A stretch of 64,000 nucleotides of DNA from Colwellia hornerae (GCF_007954355.1 NZ_VOLR01000012.1:62001-126000), one strand, 5' to 3'; positions 26,570 through 36,186 are shown, counted from the stretch's first letter. Notes: a model not told the origin generated them from the letters alone. Made by a program: numbers and translations.

Positions 26570-27096
26570 ACTGCTTTACTGTTACCATCGTTAATTAAAT
26601 TTTCTACTGCTTTTATTTGCCCTAGTAATCTGGAGTTTTGTTCACGGGCATTATTATATTGAGGCTGTAGCAGTTCATATAAGTCAGGGAAGTCGTTACA
26701 AAGTTGCTTATATTCACTTGATTCACCATAACTCATCAGTAATTCATTTTTATACTGAGTTAAACGTTGTCGTAGAGAGTTTTGAATAGTGTTAGATGAG
26801 GGGGTAACTTTAAAATTTATATTACTTTCTTTTTTATCATTTTCTATGATTTTACTTACATTAAATGAACTTGTTTTAATATAAGTGGTAATCTCTCTTT
26901 TTTTTGAAACGTTTTTTCGTAGCCAACCATTTTTGACTAACTTTACTAGTTCTGCATAAACGAACCGTCGAGCATCACTGGGATCCAAAGCTTTATCTGA
27001 ATGAATAGTTATATAGGCTGCTCTGAGCTCTACAGCCGAAAAATGGTCAAAATTAGGAGCTGAAATAATTTGAGCTAGCAACTTGTTCAATTTCAT
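26566..27096 (-). CDS. Unrecognised partner protein of the helicase
   Basis: A 176-residue soluble protein, not recognised. Residues 15-85 (HFSAVELRAAYI … DARRFVYAELVKLVKNGWLRK … REITTY) look like a winged-helix module; residues 110-175 (LRQRLTQYKNELLMSYGES … AREQNSRLLGQIKAVENLI) are predicted coiled coil. Its stop overlaps the helicase start, and it is divergent from the XRE gene across the 15-bp repeat array. Confidence 0.6.
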   Translation of the reverse strand: MKLNKLLAQIISAPNFDHFSAVELRAAYITIHSDKALDPSDARRFVYAELVKLVKNGWLRKNVSKKREITTYIKTSSFNVSKIIENDKKESNINFKVTPSSNTIQNSLRQRLTQYKNELLMSYGESSEYKQLCNDFPDLYELLQPQYNNAREQNSRLLGQIKAVENLINDGNSKAV

Positions 27097-27121
27097 TTCT
27101 TTATCCTAGAAATAATAAACT

Positions 27122-27196
27122 TACTTATGTGGTATTATAATCCGTGGGAGCATAATCCGTGGGATTATACTCTGTGATATTATAATCCGCAATATG
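27122..27196. promoter_or_regulatory. Five tandem 15-bp operator repeats upstream of the XRE gene
   Basis: Units begin at 27122, 27137, 27152, 27167 and 27182. The best are ATAATCCGTGGGATT (27152) and ATAATCCGTGGGAGC (27137); the outer ones are weaker. Unit 27152 with the next base pairs forms a perfect palindrome ATAATCC-GTG-GGATTAT (27152-27168). The array fills the divergent promoter region and is the likely operator of the XRE protein. Confidence 0.75.
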
Positions 27197-27228
27197 GAAT
27201 AGTCGCTCATTTGATTAGGAAATTCATA

Positions 27229-27444
27229 ATGAGTGAACTGTCTAAGCGGTTTGGAGAAAAAATTCGTTCAGTAAGAACCGCTAAAGGAATATCTCAAGAT
27301 AAACTCGCTGTAAAAAGTCAAATCGATCGAAGTTATATTGGCCGTATTGATCGAGGTGAAGTCAATATAACCATGGATAAGTTATACATCTTAGCGGCCG
27401 CGTTAGAGTGTAAACCTCAAGATCTCTTACCTGAAATGGACTGA
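27229..27444 (+). CDS. XRE-family repressor (controller-protein-like)
   Basis: A 71-residue single HTH_3 domain: FGEKIRSVRTAKGISQDKLAVKSQIDRSYIGRIDRGEVNITMDKL. Size and layout match controller (C) proteins of restriction systems and small phage repressors. ATG 27229 has AGGA 8 nt ahead; an upstream TTG at 27211 is less likely. It is divergent from the helicase pair and flanked by the 15-bp repeats, so it probably represses both directions. Confidence 0.85.
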   Translation: MSELSKRFGEKIRSVRTAKGISQDKLAVKSQIDRSYIGRIDRGEVNITMDKLYILAAALECKPQDLLPEMD

Positions 27445-27617
27445 AACTCTTTTCATATTTTTATATATCTATTTAACTATTTTATCTTAGAATCAAGTTT
27501 AAAGAGCGACAAAAGTACACTGGTACTAATAGACAATCATTGAATAGCAGAACCACTTAAAGTATGTTTGATTTTGAAACATACTGTATTCACTCAATAA
27601 ATTGATACGTGTATATA

Positions 27618-28494
27618 ATGATTTTTGATGATCTAAATTACTCACAGAAACAACGACTTGCTTACATCGATTTTAAGCTGCTATTTGTTGGTAGAGTCAC
27701 TCGTAATGAAGTGGTAACTAAATTTGAAAAAGGGATGTCTGGCGCTACAGCAGATCTCAACCTTTATAAACAATTTCGTCCACAAAACATGGTTTATGAT
27801 ACTAAACAACGAGTGTATGTTCAATGTGATACCTTCAAGCCATTGTTCACACATGATCTTCGTAAAGCGTTAGTAAAGCTTGCTAACCAAATAACCGATG
27901 GCTTCGATGCTATCGGTGATGTTACTTTTCCATTTAAGCTCCTAGTCAACTAAACATTTCAGATATCTTTATCCTTGCACGCTTAATTCAATCTATTATT
28001 AATAAAAAGCCTGTAAGTATAATTTATACCTCTTTAAGTAGTGGTAGTGCGGCTCGTGAATTAGTTGCACACAGTATTGTAGATAACGGTTTGAGATGGC
28101 ACGTTAGAGCCTTTGACCGTAAATCAAATTCTTTCCGTGACTTTGTTCTTACACGCATTTCAAAAGTTACAATACTTACACAGAACGTGGAAAATCATGA
28201 AGATAAACTTGAAGATCATCAATGGATGCGAATGATGCCATTGCAGCTTATTCCACATCCAAATAATGTCCAGCATCGAACTAGACTACGACATGAAAAA
28301 TAAGGTGCTAGAATTGAATGTTCGTGCGGCTTTAGCTGGCTATCTATTAAGGAGATAGAATGTAGATTGTACTAGAGAAGCTTCTTTAGACGGTGCAGAG
28401 TATCAGTTATGGCTACGTAACAGACAAACCCTGTATGGCGAAGAAAATCTAACAATAGCGCCCGGTTATAAAGCAAATGAAGAAGAATTATAAA
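27618..28494 (+). pseudogene. CapW/BrxR-like WYL-domain defence regulator, frameshifted
   Basis: The pieces read as one WYL regulator of the BrxR/CapW class. The winged-helix start is LNYSQKQRLAYIDFKLLFVG with YKQFRPQNMVYD. A frameshift near 27940 moves to SQLNISDIFILARLIQ and the WYL core ELVAHSIVDNGLRWHVRAFD, FRDFVLTRI. A second shift near 28275 leads to IELDYDMKNKVLELNVRAAL, with an in-frame TAG where Trp is expected after LLRR (about 28358), then EYQLWLRNRQTLYG and IAPGY. The stop at 28492-28494 abuts the brxA ATG. Such regulators repress BREX and CBASS operons. Confidence 0.82.
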
Positions 28495-28971
28495 TGACAG
28501 CTCAACCAGGTTTAAAACTGATACCGTTAAAAATAAAGCGTATTTAGGTGATCTGATTGGTGGTAGTTTGATGATCCGTGAGAGTCAGGTGATCGCAGAA
28601 CTATTAGTTAAAAAGCCATCAAAAGAAGCGTGGACAGATGCCATTGTTAATCAAAACGTTTTGATGCTTCAGCTAAACGTAATGCAGCGACGATTAAAAA
28701 GCGGTTAGCAGGTCTAAATGATGAATTTATTGAACAACTAGCCTTTGGCAGTACAGATCGTTCTACACAACTAATGTTTGCAGCGACGTTAATCAATTCA
28801 ACAATACTCGCTGATTTCATGCGTAGTGTTTTTATAGTCGCTAAACGTATGTTTCGTGAAAATATCGACAGTACCGATTGGCAATCCTTTTGGGATGATA
28901 GGTCACGCTTAAGCTTCTACAGCGATCCGGTGGATGCGGTTTATAAAGCTTTGGGAGCTTTAGCGCCTTAG
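28495..28971 (+). pseudogene. brxA: BREX protein BrxA (DUF1819), frameshifted and truncated
   Basis: Starting at ATG 28495, two frameshifts (near 28520 and 28665) separate three pieces that read together as BrxA: KAYLGDLIGGSLMIRESQVI, KEAWTDAIVNQNVL, then SAKRNAATIKKRLAGLNDEF, FAATLINSTILADFMR and DWQSFWDDRSRL. The C-terminal end typical of BrxA is not seen, and no brxB, brxC, pglX or pglZ follows. It directly follows the CapW/BrxR remnant, the usual BREX order, so a BREX locus was once here and was cut off near 28975 next to the integrase operon. Confidence 0.8.
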
Positions 28972-29023
28972 GGTATAAGCTCTAATGTCAGCTCCCCTTG
29001 TAAATGCCAGTCTAAAAAACCCA

Positions 29024-30421
29024 CTATTTGCTACTATTTAGAATTGCTAAAACTTGACGTACTTTTTTAAGCTCCTGCTCAAGTTTGTCTGCCCGTTGTC
29101 GCTCATGTGTTGTCTTATTTCTGGCTTGATTGGCTAATTGCCGTTCATTCTCGGCAGTTTCTAATGCCATCTGTGTTTCTAAGGTTTGTTGTTCTCTGTC
29201 TGCTTCGAGCTCCTTAATGCGAGCATCCTGTATGTAATGCCTGGTTTTATGGCCATGGCGCATACGGTCTCGTAAGTAATGTTTGATTAACGTCTGCTTG
29301 TTTCGATGAGTCATGTCGTCAGCCACCTGCATTGCTACGGCGTTTTCTTCAGAAGAGAACCCCAGTTCGGCGTTAATATCGGCTTGAAGAGCCATTCTCC
29401 GATTAGCAAATCGATGACGTAAGCCGTAGATGCTCTTTCCTTGCGGCCAGCCAAGCTTGTTTGTTATTGCGCTGAATATTTTTGAAATATGCTGTGGAGT
29501 AATTGGTGTGCCGTTTTTAGGGTTAAGAAAGAGGTGGCCGTTATGCTGCTCAAAACCTGTCTCATCCAAGAAAGACTGCAGATCACTTTGGATAAACGAG
29601 ATGATTCTAGTAATCAGCTTTAGCGAGAAGTTTATTGGCATTGTATTTCCGCCTTTTTGAGCGAGGGGAGTCACTTTTATTGAGTCTTTATCGGTGTTGA
29701 ATAACTCCCGTTCAATGATCGTTTGCGTGAATTGCAGCCGCACATAGCCACTTAGCGCAATTGGGCGAGAACCATTCCCATCAGAAATCCGAACCATCAG
29801 CAGCATACTTGCGCGCTCATATCCATCGTAATTTGTTCGAATGTAATCGTTAAGCTGATCCAGTTCCCAATCTTCGACCACCTTATCGCTTAGAACATCA
29901 CTCACACCACAGTCGGTAAATACCTTGGGGTACAGCTTTTTCTGACCCGGTCCATCTTTTTTAGATGCAGTTTTATCACGAAGTGGAAGTGCAGATGTGA
30001 TCTGAAATTGGGCGCCGTCATTCGGTTGGACACCAAGTAGCATCGGATGGAGTTCCTGCCGCAGTGCCCAGAAGTAAAACTCATAAAGCGGAAATATGTA
30101 ATCGTGATTAATGCTGTTCTTGGTGACGTTTATATTTCCCCGCCATCGCGGATCCTTGACCGAGCGCTCCAATTGCCAACTTCTGTAATCGACCAGTAAG
30201 TTATCGGTCATATTATCCCAAGTTTTCCCCTTCTTTGCGAGGAAGTCAAACAGGCTTCGGATTGCCTGGCGATACGTCGCTATAGTACTGGGTGAGCTCT
30301 TGGCTTTGATTATGTGGTTGATGAAATCGATTGCTGGCCAGATCACCTTGCTGTCAGCATCCTGATATACATAATACGTCTCACCGTATAGAACAACAGC
30401 TGTTTCTTGCGTTACTTTCAT
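29024..30421 (-). CDS. Tyrosine recombinase 1 with C-terminal coiled coil
   Basis: A 465-residue tyrosine recombinase. Core-binding domain: SPSTIATYRQAIRSLFDFLAKK (about 40-62). Catalytic Arg in GSRPIALSG (about 218), second Arg in YGLRHRFANRR (about 333, with Tyr in place of the usual His), nucleophile Tyr in LIKHYLRDR (about 380). Residues 405-460 form a charged coiled coil ending before VLAILNSSK. GGAG precedes the ATG; the start overlaps the helicase stop by 4 bp. It is the last gene of the six-gene leftward operon and is likely one of the enzymes that moved the element. Confidence 0.9.
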   Translation of the reverse strand: MKVTQETAVVLYGETYYVYQDADSKVIWPAIDFINHIIKAKSSPSTIATYRQAIRSLFDFLAKKGKTWDNMTDNLLVDYRSWQLERSVKDPRWRGNINVTKNSINHDYIFPLYEFYFWALRQELHPMLLGVQPNDGAQFQITSALPLRDKTASKKDGPGQKKLYPKVFTDCGVSDVLSDKVVEDWELDQLNDYIRTNYDGYERASMLLMVRISDGNGSRPIALSGYVRLQFTQTIIERELFNTDKDSIKVTPLAQKGGNTMPINFSLKLITRIISFIQSDLQSFLDETGFEQHNGHLFLNPKNGTPITPQHISKIFSAITNKLGWPQGKSIYGLRHRFANRRMALQADINAELGFSSEENAVAMQVADDMTHRNKQTLIKHYLRDRMRHGHKTRHYIQDARIKELEADREQQTLETQMALETAENERQLANQARNKTTHERQRADKLEQELKKVRQVLAILNSSK

Positions 30422-32667
30422 TTTGTCTCCTGAATCTTAATGGGAGATCCAATATAGCACCGGGCTGCATTCGACGGTGAGTTGATAGTATATTTGATAA
30501 ATTCGAGATCGCCTACAAGGACAACCTTGTGGCGAGCTAGTGATACTGCCGTATAGAGCCACGAATTATCAATCAAATAATCGGCATCCAAAATAACAAT
30601 AGCGTTGTCATATTGGCTACCTTGACTTTTGTGAATCGTGATGCAGTAGGCCAGATCCATGAAAAGGCATTCCTTCTCTGTCATATACTTAACCCCTTCT
30701 TTCTCAAACTCGATCTTGATGATGCACTGTCGACCATCTTTGAATCGTGTGTTTGAGTATATTTCACAGATTTTGCCAACAGACCCGTTTGAGATGGCAA
30801 GCTCTCGGCTGTTCTGTTCATAGATAACAGTGTCACCCTCAATGAACTTCCGTTCATAGATCTCTCTACTGGGCAATTTTTTTTTGAAATTCCGGATTTT
30901 CTGTTGCTCTTGATTTATCTGATCACAAATTTTGCGAGTAGAGGCTAATAGCTGTGGCTCTTTCCCTACTTTGTAGAGGTCATACCAGGTGTTTTGTGCT
31001 GACTTGACCATCGCTCGCACTGACGAACTTTCGGTCTGACGCCATGTGACGTCAGATTGGGTTCCTTTGGCGTAGGGATATAGCACTGCGCTTGCTGGCT
31101 TTAGATCTTGCCTGCCGATAGCATCACAAAATTTGTGCAAATCTGAAATTCCATCCTGTCTGTAGGACCGGTTGATCGTAACACATAGATTCGGGTCATT
31201 GGCCAATTGGTGAAACACGAGGCCAGGCCCCATAGGCTCCATTTTTTTCACATCACCCACCAAGCAAAGTCTCCAATTGTTAGGCAATAGCTTCAGTAGA
31301 GTGTATATCGATGGCGTATCTAGCATCGATGCTTCATCAATGATGATCAAAGTTTGCTGCAATTCACCGCTCCTGATCAGCTCGCCTATCTGCAATACAA
31401 AAGAAAATACCGTCTCGGTTTTGTGGTCAGTTTCTTCAGCAAGGCGGCGTGCGGCCTTGCTGGTTGGTGCCAGCAACCAGACGGGCTTTCCCCTAGCTTC
31501 ATGTTGATGGAGGATAGCTGTAATGATAGTCGTTTTTCCGGTTCCGCCGCCGCCGGTTATCAGAGATAACCTTGAGCGCGTTACAAATTTGACTGCGTTT
31601 ATCTGGTTGTCATCCAGTTTGAACTTTTTCACTTGCTTTTTGATGCGAGCCTGTTCTATAAACTCAAGCAAGAGGCTTTCCTGGTAAGTTAATGTGTAGG
31701 AATCAGGGCTGTATGCGATGTCGTTCAGACGTTTGGCTGTTATCTTTTCGAGCGCCAGATGTCCCAAACTCTGAACCAACTTAAGCTCTTGGTGGATAAC
31801 CAGTGTAAATTGTCCGTGCTGCCGCGCAACCTCAGCAACAGTGTATTTTATGTTTTCGTCATCCAGCACTCTTTGCACGTTTTTAATCGGCAGAGCCATA
31901 TGGCCGTTTGTATCATAAGCCTGATACAAACAGGCTTCGATGGCGGCCAATGCCCGGCGCGGATCGTCTTTTTGAATGCTAAATTGTGCGTGGGCAATCT
32001 TATCAATTGTTCGCCACTGGTCAATGGCATTTTTAGCAGGCATTAAGGGCAGCAGTCGATAAGGATCAGCTTCAAGGTTCTCTATGACCTGGCGGCCCCA
32101 GAGCCGGGTCAGCTTGCTAACCAGTGCTCGAGGGATTTGTTTCTTATTCAGGAATTTGAGCAGCTTCACTTCTGTCGAACATTGCCGCCAGCCCGAGAGT
32201 AGAGACTCTGCTAGGGTTTCTGGCATTTTCAGTCTGGGGTGCTTAATAAACGTGACAGTATCAGCTGTTTCTAACGTTTTGACCAATGAATCGGGGAATG
32301 CTTTATTCATCTTTTCAACCCAGTTTTTTCCGATACCGCTAAAGGATTTGCTCTGCTGGATGTAATCGCAGACTAGGGTCTGATCAGTATCAACGTCAAT
32401 AGGTTTACGTTCACCGGCGGTTGCAATGAACTGTGGGCCGTAACGCTGATCATCCTCGTGTTCGCCTGTGACATGCCAGATATCGTCTACCGACGGTTGA
32501 TCCTCAATGGTACCGAAACGGCAAAACACACGGTGTTTGTCTGTACCAATTTTGAGGTTGAAGATAGCGAAATGTAGCTTCCCATCAGTTTTAGCATCAA
32601 TAACTCCTGTTACTATTCCCGTGAGTTTTACCGTAGGGGCTATTGTGCTAAATACATCAAGTTGCAT
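30418..32667 (-). CDS. RecD2-like superfamily 1 helicase in the recombinase operon
   Basis: A 749-residue SF1B helicase of RecD2/TraA type. Residues 1-110 are an OB-like region (VFCRFGTIEDQPSVDDIWHVTGE), residues 110-330 hold the helix-hairpin region typical of RecD2, then Walker A LITGGGGTGKTT (about 374), IIDEASMLD, LVGDVKKMEPMGPG and the C-terminal TIHKSQGSQYDNAIVI and YTAVSLARHKVVLVGD. It is an unusual partner for tyrosine recombinases: a 2-bp gap before it and 4-bp overlap after it fix it in the operon. It may process branched or single-stranded intermediates of transfer. Confidence 0.88.
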   Translation of the reverse strand: MQLDVFSTIAPTVKLTGIVTGVIDAKTDGKLHFAIFNLKIGTDKHRVFCRFGTIEDQPSVDDIWHVTGEHEDDQRYGPQFIATAGERKPIDVDTDQTLVCDYIQQSKSFSGIGKNWVEKMNKAFPDSLVKTLETADTVTFIKHPRLKMPETLAESLLSGWRQCSTEVKLLKFLNKKQIPRALVSKLTRLWGRQVIENLEADPYRLLPLMPAKNAIDQWRTIDKIAHAQFSIQKDDPRRALAAIEACLYQAYDTNGHMALPIKNVQRVLDDENIKYTVAEVARQHGQFTLVIHQELKLVQSLGHLALEKITAKRLNDIAYSPDSYTLTYQESLLLEFIEQARIKKQVKKFKLDDNQINAVKFVTRSRLSLITGGGGTGKTTIITAILHQHEARGKPVWLLAPTSKAARRLAEETDHKTETVFSFVLQIGELIRSGELQQTLIIIDEASMLDTPSIYTLLKLLPNNWRLCLVGDVKKMEPMGPGLVFHQLANDPNLCVTINRSYRQDGISDLHKFCDAIGRQDLKPASAVLYPYAKGTQSDVTWRQTESSSVRAMVKSAQNTWYDLYKVGKEPQLLASTRKICDQINQEQQKIRNFKKKLPSREIYERKFIEGDTVIYEQNSRELAISNGSVGKICEIYSNTRFKDGRQCIIKIEFEKEGVKYMTEKECLFMDLAYCITIHKSQGSQYDNAIVILDADYLIDNSWLYTAVSLARHKVVLVGDLEFIKYTINSPSNAARCYIGSPIKIQETK

Positions 32668-32669
32668 AG

Positions 32670-33152
32670 TTAAGATCTCCCTTCAAAACCAGGTGTAGGA
32701 TCCGATTCAGAGTTTTGCTTGAGGGTGTCATGCCGGATAAAACGTCCTGTCAGGATAAGTAATTCTTCCGCCGCCTTATCTTGCTCCATGTACTCGATTT
32801 TTGATTCGGCGCGAGCTAGTTCGCGGCGCAGCCAGTCAATGAGCAAATCTTTCTGCTTGAGGAGCTTACGTACCTCTTCTGGTTGCTCTGCAGAGACATT
32901 GACTGGCGTACCTGAATCACTAACTTGTTGATCCACCATTGTTTTCAATCGTTCCCAAAGTACCTCCAATCTTGGGTTTGAGCCCCATGTAGATTTTGTT
33001 ATGCTGAATTTTCGTCCTATAGCTGCCTGGTTTGCGCGACCTTGGTAGAGCGGAATTTCAGGGGTCGATGCCAACCACTTCTCAATTGCATTGGCTCGTT
33101 CGTCTCCGATGGCCTTAGCAACATTGCGTTTCCCTTTTACTGTCTTGCTCAT
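32670..33152 (-). CDS. Small DNA-binding/coiled-coil protein of the recombinase operon
   Basis: A 160-residue protein not recognised by family name. N-terminal KGKRNVAKAIGDERANAIEK then WLAS…GRANQAAIGRKFSITKSTWGSN looks like a helix-turn-helix region; the C-terminal half (VRKLLKQKDLLIDWLRRELARAES) is coiled coil. Small coiled-coil partners are known beside multi-recombinase modules. It overlaps the next upstream gene at the start and lies 2 bp before the helicase gene. Confidence 0.65.
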   Translation of the reverse strand: MSKTVKGKRNVAKAIGDERANAIEKWLASTPEIPLYQGRANQAAIGRKFSITKSTWGSNPRLEVLWERLKTMVDQQVSDSGTPVNVSAEQPEEVRKLLKQKDLLIDWLRRELARAESKIEYMEQDKAAEELLILTGRFIRHDTLKQNSESDPTPGFEGRS

Positions 33153-33856
33153 CAGTCATCCTGCTTTAATTGAATGATATTCGTTTGTGGGGTGGGCTCT
33201 TCCGGATAAATCCCAGTTTTCTCCATTAGCTCATTCAGTTGTTGGCGTAAGTGGTGACTCTGACCTTCCAGTTCCATCACTTGGTGTTGCTGTTGCTTTG
33301 CCAGTCTGTTCCGCCACTCTATTTCCGTTTTATGCTGCAGTTTCAATCCTATCATCTGCCGCTCTTTCACTTGAACATCCTCATTGAGAGTGTCGTTTTC
33401 CAGGCGTAGAGCAATCATTTCATGAGCAATGGCTTCATGGTTTTTCTTCACCAAAGCTAATTGGGAATTAAAGTTTTGAGTTTTGCTGAGGTGCCCGTTA
33501 TCGTACTGTATCTTTTCTTTTTCTTTTAAGCGGGCAAACAGGCTAGGTAACTTACAGGTGCCTTCTATGCGCTCTCTGGTAGCTTGTGAAATGGCCTTGT
33601 ATGTCGTATGAGCAGTAGTGTTCTTGGGAATGTCGTATTTGGCGACAGTGGCTGGATTGTTCTTACTGCCGTTCCAGCCACGAAGACCTGAAACAGACTT
33701 TGGGTACCACTCCAGTTGAAAGCCTCCCTTTCTAGAGTCCTCTAAACGGTTACCATCGTCTGACAGGCGATGAGGAATATCCGTTGCGAGCCACCCCTCT
33801 AATACTCTAACCTTTTGTTCCAGTTTCTTAATGCCTTCAATGCGTTGCTTGTCCAT
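33152..33856 (-). CDS. Second coiled-coil protein of the recombinase operon
   Basis: A 234-residue protein. It begins with a segment like that of its downstream neighbour (VLEGWLATDIPHRL against IEKWLASTPEIPL) and continues with DIPKNTTAHTTYKAISQATR, possibly DNA binding, and then a long coiled coil from about residue 110 to 215. The two may be distant paralogues. Start chosen at ATG 33856 because GGAG is 8 nt ahead; GTG 33865 is the other choice. Confidence 0.65.
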   Translation of the reverse strand: MDKQRIEGIKKLEQKVRVLEGWLATDIPHRLSDDGNRLEDSRKGGFQLEWYPKSVSGLRGWNGSKNNPATVAKYDIPKNTTAHTTYKAISQATRERIEGTCKLPSLFARLKEKEKIQYDNGHLSKTQNFNSQLALVKKNHEAIAHEMIALRLENDTLNEDVQVKERQMIGLKLQHKTEIEWRNRLAKQQQHQVMELEGQSHHLRQQLNELMEKTGIYPEEPTPQTNIIQLKQDD

Positions 33857-33867
33857 TTTAATCACTC

Positions 33868-36186
33868 CTATGATGCCGAGAATAAACTTGCGTTGCCTGC
33901 CATGGTGCGCTTATGTTGCGCCACCACACGTGCTAGGTTTTCAGCTGCCTCTTCGGCACGGATACGCTCTAACGGGTTGTAATCAAATTCATTGCCAGCA
34001 ATTTCTCTCAGCTCAATCAGGTCTGCAGACATTATATCCATGTGGGTCTGTTTAACGTCCTGGAAGGCGCATCCTTTACATACCACTGGATCGCAAGGAT
34101 CGTTGTGCGAACGTGGGGTACTGTGGGCTCGGTGGCATGTGTTATGTGGTTTTGGGTGATTACGGTGACCGCGCTTATAGACAAACTTGGCCATTTCTTC
34201 ACTTTGTTGTTCAGGGAGCAGGTCGGCAAACTCAGCCTGATGACGCTTCTTGACCTGCTTATTGAACTTCACGCTTTTGGAGAGTACTTTGAATACTCGT
34301 TTCAGATACGCGGGGAAACGACCAGCCATACTGATTGAGCCCATCAGTAGTGCTAGGATGTCTTCAGACGTTTTTTCAACATCAACTTCCGCTATAAGCA
34401 TCTCCAGAGCCTTACTCTCTTCTTTGATGAGCCTAGTGGACTCCGTTTTTTCATCGTTTGTGAGTTTAACCTTGTACTGTAGTTGCTCGTGCTGCTCACG
34501 CGCTGCCGGTTCAGTGACATAGATTTCGGTGACGTCAGGATCAACGTGGCCAAGCTGGTGACACAGTGCAAGCAACTCCCTATTTTCGTACTGATAGTGG
34601 TATATGAGAGCGTAAATCCGTCGAAATATGTGCGAGCCTTTGGCGGCGTCAGCATTATCACCAAACACGAGTTGCAAGAATTTATTACCTGAAACACGGC
34701 TGGATTTCCCTTTGTTGTAGGAAAACTTGTAGGCTTTGATGTTGTAGTCGTGGTCAAGCGTGAAGCTAGGGACGTTGAATAGGCCAGTAGTTTCTATCGT
34801 GTTCCAGGCGTCTTTGAGGTCGAATAGCACCTGCAGTGCTTTGGTACTCCCACGATTTAGTGTGTACCAGTAGCGCTCGCCGTGCTTAGCATTGAAGAAG
34901 TAGGCTTGATACCAGCCATGCTCTTTATCAACGCAACGAAAATGTTCCGGCTTCGTTATCCCTACTACCGGGTCTTGGATTTCGGCTTCTCGGCGGGCGT
35001 TGTATGTCTGTAGTACGACAAAACAGGCAGACATCAAAGCTGTGATGCAATCAATTAGGGTCCACACACCATCCTCGGCGTTTGTGCTTAGGTTTGGGCT
35101 ACCGCGATAAACGTTGATGCCCGTGAGCTGCTCTAACTCGTCCAAAGCCGGTGAAGACTCCAACACTGGGCTATAAAGTGTTTCTCGAATTGTTCTTAGG
35201 GAAAATTTGGTATTAATAGTAGCCTTCAAATCCCGGATGACTTGGATGATTAAGGGAGAAGCCTTGTGTATCCACAAGTGTGCAGTTCCCAGTAATTGAA
35301 CAACTTGAACGGTATGAAGGTTGCGGGTCCGTGCAGATGGCTTACCAAGATCAAGCGACAGCTTACGTACGTTGGGGAACGGTAATATGCTGAGGTGATC
35401 CCCTTCATCCAGTCGTGCCAATTCGTTCCACTGGGAAAATAGCGTACTCAGGGTTTTTTCTTTTGGCTGAGACGGAGCCCCAACCCCAGCACTGGCGAAC
35501 CTGTCACGGACTTTGAATCCCGATTCTCTTAGTTTGTAGGCAATTTGTTGGTACAGGTACTTGGGCACCATCCCCTGAATGTTTGATGCGCCGATCAGCT
35601 TGGTAAGTCGGTTAGCGTTCAGCGCTTGTACAGCTTCATCAATGTGAACAATGTGCTGTATCGCTTCTACATCGTCCTTTATGGAGTGCCAGTATGCGTC
35701 CAGCCGTTGGGGGATCTGTAGCATTTGAGGTACGCCGCCATACTTTAGCTCCTGATGTAGTTTTTTGATATCTCGCTTAGAGATGCTCTCCAAGAGATAG
35801 TGATCGTTCAGCAGACCCCACTCGATGAATTTGATGGTGTTTGCAAACACCCCTGGGGCCCCATTTTTAGTGAATGAAGGCGTATGCTTAACACCCTGAG
35901 CGAAGAGGTCAATTCGGCGAATGACTGTCTGCGCATGGTGCGGATACAGCAAGAGCGGGACGGGATGTTCAAAGCCGCCTGAGCCTGGGACCCAAATCTC
36001 AGCCAGATCTTTTTCTGATTCATAATGATATTCTTCAACGATGCTTTTGAACTTCAGTTTGGTGCCCACAATTTCCAATTTATCGTCATCAACTTGAAGT
36101 GAACGAGCAGTTTCCTGCAGGCGATCTGATTGCGCCACCTCAAACTCACGGAGTTCGTCCTGGCTTAAGAATTTGGCAACGCTCAT
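33868..36186 (-). CDS. Tyrosine recombinase 2, large, with full catalytic set
   Basis: A 772-residue protein. The C-terminal half is a tyrosine recombinase with complete residues: Arg in TYNARREAEI (about 397), HIFRRIYAL (HxxR, about 521), CHQLGHVDPD (about 545) and nucleophile in TEIYVTEP (about 556). The N-terminal 350 residues have no family I know. After the catalytic domain come AFxxx helical regions and a Cys/His-rich stretch (CHRAHSTPRSHNDPCDPVVC, then KGC), perhaps zinc-binding. ATG overlaps the stop of the giant upstream gene (ATGA). Length is far above the usual 300-400 residues. Confidence 0.87.
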   Translation of the reverse strand: MSVAKFLSQDELREFEVAQSDRLQETARSLQVDDDKLEIVGTKLKFKSIVEEYHYESEKDLAEIWVPGSGGFEHPVPLLLYPHHAQTVIRRIDLFAQGVKHTPSFTKNGAPGVFANTIKFIEWGLLNDHYLLESISKRDIKKLHQELKYGGVPQMLQIPQRLDAYWHSIKDDVEAIQHIVHIDEAVQALNANRLTKLIGASNIQGMVPKYLYQQIAYKLRESGFKVRDRFASAGVGAPSQPKEKTLSTLFSQWNELARLDEGDHLSILPFPNVRKLSLDLGKPSARTRNLHTVQVVQLLGTAHLWIHKASPLIIQVIRDLKATINTKFSLRTIRETLYSPVLESSPALDELEQLTGINVYRGSPNLSTNAEDGVWTLIDCITALMSACFVVLQTYNARREAEIQDPVVGITKPEHFRCVDKEHGWYQAYFFNAKHGERYWYTLNRGSTKALQVLFDLKDAWNTIETTGLFNVPSFTLDHDYNIKAYKFSYNKGKSSRVSGNKFLQLVFGDNADAAKGSHIFRRIYALIYHYQYENRELLALCHQLGHVDPDVTEIYVTEPAAREQHEQLQYKVKLTNDEKTESTRLIKEESKALEMLIAEVDVEKTSEDILALLMGSISMAGRFPAYLKRVFKVLSKSVKFNKQVKKRHQAEFADLLPEQQSEEMAKFVYKRGHRNHPKPHNTCHRAHSTPRSHNDPCDPVVCKGCAFQDVKQTHMDIMSADLIELREIAGNEFDYNPLERIRAEEAAENLARVVAQHKRTMAGNASLFSAS

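Noticed and set aside
34042-34522. Plus-strand open frames inside the recombinase operon
   Set aside because: Higher G+C lengthens chance frames; all lie opposite well-supported recombinase coding sequence.
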